Shown here: piece after piece, positions 57,948-64,000 of the stretch
Position numbering within the stretch: position 1 is the stretch's first letter
Layout of the letters: every line of letters begins with the position of its first letter
Program-made: the position numbers and the translations under genes
NCBI GenBank assembly: GCA_029449245.1
Contig: JANATF010000002.1
Coordinates: 2,666,001-2,730,000 of the forward strand
Origin: Mortierella alpina
Lineage: Eukaryota; Mortierellomycota; Mortierellomycetes; Mortierellales; Mortierellaceae
Length of the DNA stretch: 64,000 nucleotides
Direction: 5' to 3'
The notes under the pieces: model-generated
What the model was told of the DNA's origin: nothing
Database searches by the model: none
The model's input: only the letters and a program-made list of their open reading frames with translations

Positions 57948-60486
57948 ATGGCACCCACGGTTCAGCCTCCGTTGTTTTCATTCATATCCGACCAGTCTCT
58001 GGCCTTGCTGCTGCCTGTGATTGTCTACTGGGCCTACTCGTTGCTCTTCCACTGGATCTCTGTCCAAGAGTTTCCCTGGCTGGAGAAGTACAGGATCCAT
58101 GACAAAGAGGAGGAAACGCGAAATAGGGTTTCGCTGTCTGACGTTATCAAAGCCGTTATTATCCAGCAGGCGCTTCAGGTATGAACAAAGGAAAAAAAAA
58201 AGTGAACTTGATTCACTGTCATTGTTTCTCTTCCACTGGTTATCAAAAGGCAAGGTCTGTAGTGGAAGGGAGAGAAAAGGAAGCAGGGTGATAAAGTGCT
58301 ACGAGAAGGACTGGAATCCAGTTTCTGGAAGAGCCGATTGTGGATATGCCTTGGGCGCAAATCAGGGGTAGAGAAGGCAAGGGGAGACGCGGGTGAGTCT
58401 TTTGGTCTGCGTTGCTGTTGACCTCGAGTACCACCAATGCACAGCATGCGCCCATGTTCAATGGAAGTGGAACGGGATAGGGAATTTCCTTTCTTAAACG
58501 ACAAGACGGATAACGCTAGCATGATGCCTGCGTGCATAAGAGTGGGCATGGCTGCACCTCAGAACAAAAAAAGTACCAAGGAGGAGCAACAAGAGTCGAC
58601 ACGACAGCCAGAGGGCGCAACACAGAACGTCAGGAATTGTCGCAGCCAAGAGTTTAGTGAGCTGCAAACGTTCAAAGTTTTGTAATGCGATGAGGGTGAT
58701 TTCTATCTGGGCCGTTGGCTGAAGCGCTGCAGCCGTTTACAACAGGCGGGATACACAAGAGAGGGATGTGCTCAACCGGTGCATGGTACAAAGGATACAG
58801 TTAGCAAGTGACAACATCATCGATCGTTGGCAGGACACCATCGGTACATGGTGTCCAGCGGTACATGGTGTCCAGCACACATCCCGACTCTCTTACTATC
58901 CATGCGGCGTCGACCTGGTCCATCTCTGCGCAGAAACCCCCTTTCTACTCCTGGTATATCTGTCCCAACTTCCTGACCCCAGCCAGCCACATCTTCCACC
59001 CTATCCTTGTCCCCCTGGACCCGCTGCGCCGTGTGCTCCTGTTGGTCCAGTCCTGCCAACCGCTTGTGCAGCTGCAATTCAAAAAATAAGAGAGCCGCCC
59101 TTTCAACCACCCACGTCAATTCCGTCATATTCTCAGAGCCTCCGCTCGTTTTTTTTTCTCTTCTCGTGTTTGTTGGTTGTTATTTTAAGTTGAACTCATC
59201 TCGCTTATGATAGCGCATGATTGACAAGCGGCGGGAAGAGGGTCGTCAGACAACAGTGGCCCGGATTGTCGTTTTTACGATTACAGTTCAAAACAAACCC
59301 CTGTCGAGAGACACAAGCACACCAACTAACCCTCCGTGCATCTCTCTTTCGACTTACCCAAATCCCTTAGACGGCACTCGGCTTTGTTGTCGTGGTTGCC
59401 GATGACTCCGAGATGGTCTTCGATGATGATCTTAGTTTGACGAAATACCAGCTGTGGATTGGGCAGTTGTGTGCCTGGACGGGACTTCAAAGCTTTGTTT
59501 CACAGAAGTATATTGAGACAATGGCATACGTAGCTTACTTCTATCTAGAGTCGGCGGTCCGCTTCTTCGTGGCCATGTCCTTCCTCGACACATGGCAATA
59601 CTTTCTCCATCGCCTTTTCCACAACGTGCCATATCTCTACAAGCACTTCCACTCTCGCCATCACCGTCTCTATGTGACCTACTCGTTTGGCGCATTGTAC
59701 AACCATCCTTTCGAGGGCTTCTTGATGGACAGTGTTGGAGCCAGCCTGGCCTTCCTCGTCAGTGGCATGGGCAACCGTGGCGCTCTTGCCTTCTTCTCCT
59801 TTTCCACTCTGAAGACTGTCGACGACCACTGCGGATATAACCTGCCGTTCAACCCGTTGCAGCGTTTTTTCTACAACAACGCTGATTAGTAAGTCTCACA
59901 TCATTCATACTTCTTGGGCGTATCGGACATTGCAGCTCTGGTTTGCTAATCTTTTTCTTCAATCTTTCCTTTAACTTGTAGTCATGATATCCACCACCAA
60001 AACTTTGGTATCAAGAGCAACTTCTCGCAGCCCTTTGGTACAATTTGGGACCACGTTCTTGGTACCCATATGTCTCGCGAGGAGGCAAACAAGATTATCA
60101 AGATGAAGGAAGAGCGTAAAGCAGCGCGCCTTGCAGCAATGAACAGCAACCCTCTGCCCTCGGATGTCGGTGCTATCGCTGTTGGATCATCACCCTCGAT
60201 CAAGTCATCGTCTGTTTACAGTAAGGATGACGATGTTCACAGCAGTGGAAATAACAGCGGGAACGACAGCCATGAGGACGCTGAGCAGGAAAAGAGGAAT
60301 ACCGCAGCACTTAGGCGAACTGCGTCTTTTGTGTTTGACAGCAGCAGCAGCAGCAACAATACCAGCGCCTCGAACGGGAGCGTGTCCAGCGCAGTGGAAT
60401 TGCCAGGGTATCGCGAGATTTTGGCGACTCGTGTTCGTATCGACAATGGATTTGTCTCTGGAAAGGGTCAAGGCAAGGCTCTTTAA
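57948..60486 (+). CDS. SUR2: Sphinganine C4-monooxygenase (SUR2-like fatty acid hydroxylase)
   Basis: Exons 57948-58178, 59371-59888 and 59982-60486 give 417 residues. The di-iron histidine motifs are H157-RLF-H161, H171-SR-HH (174-175) and HDIHH (251-255), plus YNHPFEG. Several hydrophobic segments fit an ER membrane enzyme. It hydroxylates the C4 position of dihydrosphingosine or dihydroceramide to make phytosphingosine-type lipids. The C-terminal about 75 residues are Ser/Asn/Asp-rich and make the protein longer than yeast Sur2. Intron 1 is unusually long (1192 bp), but Q-T joining there restores a continuous membrane segment. The alkaline ceramidase gene follows on the same strand. Confidence 0.92.
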
Positions 60487-61371
60487 GTAGGACCATGCTG
60501 TCCACCTTTTCTTTCTACACTTGTATCTGTAATATTTTGTCTGTACAAAACTTTTTTTTTTATTCTACCACACTCCTATATCCGCAGCTGCCTGTTGGCG
60601 GCAATCCTACCTACTTAAGTTCCCCATTTCCAGCATCTCTTCCCTTACACCCTCCTTCTCACTCGTATATAATCCACTCATAACCTAATCAGCCTGTATC
60701 AACAATAAAAAAAAAAGTACAGATTCTGGACAGTTTGAATAACGGTTTGCTCAATTGAGTAGGCAGCGGACTCTCGGACCAAGTACCATATGCATGAGGA
60801 ATGGGGAGGGGCATGCTGAGATTTGTCAACTGAGTGCAGACGTCAAGCGGAGTTCGGGCGCGGGTTGAAAGAGGTGCGATAAGGTCAATGCTGTGTTGTA
60901 TCGGGCTTCTACTGCAGCAGATAAAGGAGAACCAAGGCATTGGATGCTCATTCGGGGACCCCAGTTCAACTCAATTCCGCTCAGCACATCATGGGTAAAG
61001 ATGTCTAATACTACGGTGAAAGGCCGTGAAACGCCGCTCGTCATTATCGCTTACTTTCTATTGTCACTCCTTTTTAGTCCTTCCACAGGATCATTTTTAC
61101 GTGTTGTGTGTTCGGGTTCAAACCAAGGAATGCATGTCAGTCTTGCCACGAACGAAAGGAGCTTTAGGCCAAGTTACATTCACAAATGTCTTCGTTCTGA
61201 TCATCTTCCCGTCGTATCCTACTCTTGTCTGCCTTTGGCCAGCTTGCCTGCAGTACTTGACCTCTGCTTAGAAGGGTGCTCGTATCTCTCACGGACACAC
61301 AACCCCAACTTCCTCCGATCCTTCTCTGACTTTCGCACCCTTTCAAAGCTCTTCACGCCAGCTAAAAAAAA
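60487..61371. other. Intergenic between hydroxylase and ceramidase genes
   Basis: 885 bp with the hydroxylase 3' end (poly-A run near 60706) and the ceramidase promoter with a pyrimidine-rich leader. No gene is seen. Confidence 0.55.
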
Positions 61372-62578
61372 ATGGCTCCCGTTATAGCAGCAGGGGGTTC
61401 CTCGGCATTTGATAGAGTTGGGTATTGGTCGCCTCATACGGCATCGGTGGACTGGTGCGAAAGCAACTATGCTGTTTCTTTCTACATTGCAGAGTATGTA
61501 CAGGTGACATTACTTGGTATGACAGGCTTATGTCGATCGTCAAGTTATTTGGCAGACGCACTTCATATTCTCACGTTCTACGACTGTCTGTGCACAACCA
61601 TTTTTTTTTTTTTTGGATCGTGCCGCACGGACTAGATTTTGGAACACAATCTCGAACGTCGTATGTCTCGCTGCAGCGATGTTCAGTTACTTCTCATTCC
61701 CTGGGAACGAACGTCGGTTTCGCTATCTCTTTGCGACGTTTGGTATTGTAGGGCTTGGATCGACTCTCTTCCATGGCACCCTGCGGCACAAGATGCAGCT
61801 CCTAGGTAAAAGAGAGGAGAACCCACTCAATGACGATCTGACCTAACAAGTCTTTCCTTTTTTTTGTCCGAAGTTGTCTCTATTGCTGACTCGGATAATT
61901 TGTTTCGCTTCAACAGATGAGCTGCCGATGCTCTACTCTGCCACCATGATTCTCTTCATTCTAGTGGAGGCAAAACACGGCCCTCAAGGAAAGTGGTTCC
62001 CCATCGCGCTCGCCGCATGGATCGGTAAGGAGCTTTCATACTCTCAATTGATGCAGATATCCACTCAAGGAACGATCACTTCCAGGTTCTTCTCCATCCT
62101 CACCCCGTCTTTTTTTTTTTGTACTTACCTAGCAACAACGACCGTCATTTTCTCTACCACAGGAGGTCAAATCCAGTTCTATACCTTTCAAACGACCTAC
62201 ACCACGCTTCAATTCGGCATGATATACTTCTTACGAGTTCTTCATGTGCAGCAACGAGCCATCCACGGACCTCAACCAGCCGTTTCCAAGTTGATCCGAC
62301 GCGCGTTCGCTTCAGGATTCTTGGCCGTCACTGTCTGGCTGATCGATCTCCGACTCTGTGAGTGGGTCAATGGGGTGAGCTCGACATCGTTTCTGAAATG
62401 GAACCCACAATTGCACGCCTGGTGGCATGTCCTCTCCGTCTGTGCGCTGTACCATGCCATCATGATGGTCGTTTACTATCACTTTGATGTTCAAGGTCAA
62501 CGACCCTATGTTGATCAAGTCTTTGGATGCATCCCCGTCATCCGGCTGTTCCATTCAAAAGGAAAACTCGTCCGCTAA
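61372..62578 (+). CDS. YPC1: Alkaline ceramidase (YPC1/YDC1/ACER family)
   Basis: Exons 61372-61493, 61636-61805, 61917-62024 and 62163-62578 give 271 residues. The splice at GA|GTATGT to AG|ATTTTGG was chosen because it gives the family string YIAEFWNTISN. Catalytic residues match the spacing in human ACER3: S83, H87, D98 and the zinc-binding pair H218/H222 (HAWWH). Seven hydrophobic segments are expected. It is an ER/Golgi enzyme that cleaves (phyto)ceramide to a fatty acid and a long-chain base. It can act on products of the neighbouring C4-hydroxylase. Confidence 0.94.
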
Positions 62579-62706
62579 AAGAAACACTGCTATATAAATG
62601 TGTCGGAACTTGATGGCGAGGAGGAGGAGAGGAGAGGAGGAGGAGGAGAGTTTTTTTTATATATATATATTCACAGAAATGTTCTATACGCCGCCGACCT
62701 CATTTT

Positions 62707-64000
62707 TCAGTACCGAGGAGGACTCTCATCGCCCGTGGCAGCAGCGTTTCCATAACTCCTATTGCTGCCGTTATGTTGTTCACTGCGGCCTTGGTACTGT
62801 GTTCTTGGGACATACGCCTCATAAGCCTGGCTTTGTGGCCACTCGTGCTGCAGCCTCTCCACCGCACTTCGAATGGTACCTCTCATATCCCCTCGCCGAG
62901 GAAACTCTGGAGGGGGCATTGATGATGTTTCTGGTATTTCCTCCTTGGTGCCTGCTGACGACAACGCGGCCGCTGCAGGTGCAGGTACAGGCGTGTTGGA
63001 GGCGCGAGATCCCTCAAAAACAGTATAACGTGGTTGGCCCATGGCCGGTCGAGGTGGGTACGAAGGCGCAGATGGAGACAGAGGCATAGGCGGTGTGGTC
63101 GAAGGTGGGGTTTCATCACCGGGCAAGAACTCCATGGGTGATCCACGCTCCATTGCAGAGGGGTCGCTGTTGGACATGCCTTCGTTAAAGTAAAATGTGC
63201 CAGCGTTGGGGTGTGCAGAGTAATTCCGTAACCTGAATCCATCCAGGTAGTATCTCGAAAGTGTTCGCTCCAAACTCCACATCCTTTCATCAATTCGAAG
63301 GTCGATAAGTCGAATCAGCTCCTCCACCTGCATTTCTTCATCGTCGGTGCCACTCTCGTTGAGCGGCGCCAGTGGCTGCAGGGACCGTGTTCCAGGCGTG
63401 CCTTGGTCGGAGAAATAAAAGTTGGCGTTCCCGGACGACTCCATTGAGTACCTCGCAGTGTCCACGTTTCTTTCTGGCCGCGCTCCCTTTCCTCGTGCGC
63501 CCACTGGGACGGCTGCCAATTTAGTCTGATTCGCGTTGAGGGCAGTGCTGTAACGAAGAGATGCCCGTTGATGACGATCGTGAAAAGTTGGCGACTGGAG
63601 TGGGACATGGTCCAGTTCACTTTCAGCACTGCTGTCGAGACGCGTGAGCTGTCTCTGGAAGAAACGCTTCATTCTCGCAAGCACACCCTGAGGCTTGGAC
63701 TGCTTCTCACGGTAGCGCCTCGAGTTTGGAGAGGTCTGGAGAATATATCGTTGCATTATCCCCCAGCTCTTGTACCTGCCGCTACCAAACAAAAAGATCC
63801 AAACTGCAAGAGCGAGTGAGGCCATTCTATATTTATAAAATAAAATTACAAGACTGTTAGATAAATATTGACATGGACAGTATCAGAAGAGCGCATGTTC
63901 CTTCGCGTACCCTCCAAGTGCTCCTGCAAGATCGACCCAGGTGTAACTTGGCTTGTCGATGTATCGGGTGACATAGAATGTGTCTGGTGAAAGAATCACT
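62707..64000 (-). CDS. Membrane protein with disordered C-terminal tail, C-terminal part (5' end outside window)
   Basis: Last exon is 62707-63826. A preceding exon from 63911 runs off the window edge. The join GG|A keeps a frame reading VDLAGALGGMASLALAVWIF, which forms one clear transmembrane segment followed by FGSGRYKSWGIMQRYIL. The remaining about 330 residues are rich in Ser, Pro and charged residues, with a short helical stretch (EELIRLIDLRIDERMWSLER). I do not recognise the family. The ATG at the start of the last exon is probably not the true start, because a consensus acceptor (AAATATAG) precedes it. Confidence 0.75.

Overview
The window looks like a fungal genome segment, most likely an early-diverging fungus of the Mortierella type. 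The host genes have several short GT-AG introns, including very small exons. They encode typical fungal proteins: Sec61 alpha, a RecQ helicase, an SLC25 carrier, a Sis1-type DnaJ, a sphingolipid C4-hydroxylase and an alkaline ceramidase. The genus is an inference from gene style and protein character, not a database match.

Layout. (1) 1-4950: the 3' part of a long coiled-coil protein gene, then an intronless gene for a secreted protein with two SH3b domains and a bacterial-looking lytic domain. (2) 4951-33930: a 29 kb block of non-LTR retrotransposons, all inserted at one position inside a tRNA-Arg(ACG) gene. It is bounded by two intact, outward-facing tRNA-Arg genes (5234-5305 minus, 33575-33646 plus) that lie in an inverted repeat of about 850 bp. 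The plus-strand arm has three full-length, near-identical head-to-tail copies of a 7.79 kb element (family A). Each has an intact zinc-knuckle ORF1, an intact APE endonuclease plus reverse transcriptase ORF2 of Tx1/L1 type, and a third ORF on the opposite strand. The minus-strand arm has a 5'-truncated A copy and an older, truncated copy of a related family B, itself interrupted by two solo LTRs and a MITE. Each junction carries the same 24-25 bp 5' part of the tRNA gene as target-site duplication, so each insertion rebuilds a complete tRNA gene at its 3' side. (3) 33931-64000: a normal gene-rich region. Its genes are a seven-TM membrane protein, a quinone oxidoreductase, SEC61 alpha (minus), RecQ helicase, an apparent SPX-ACT-phosphoserine phosphatase fusion (minus), a mitochondrial carrier, a GNAT acetyltransferase, a class B DnaJ (minus), sphinganine C4-hydroxylase, alkaline ceramidase and a partial membrane protein (minus).

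The leads I rate highest are the tRNA-Arg-specific element with its conserved antisense ORF and exchangeable 3' tails, and the SPX-phosphoserine phosphatase fusion. Next come the secreted SH3b-lytic protein, probably of bacterial origin, and the adjacent sphingolipid gene pair. Exon boundaries come from reading splice sites and frames by eye. No homology search was run.
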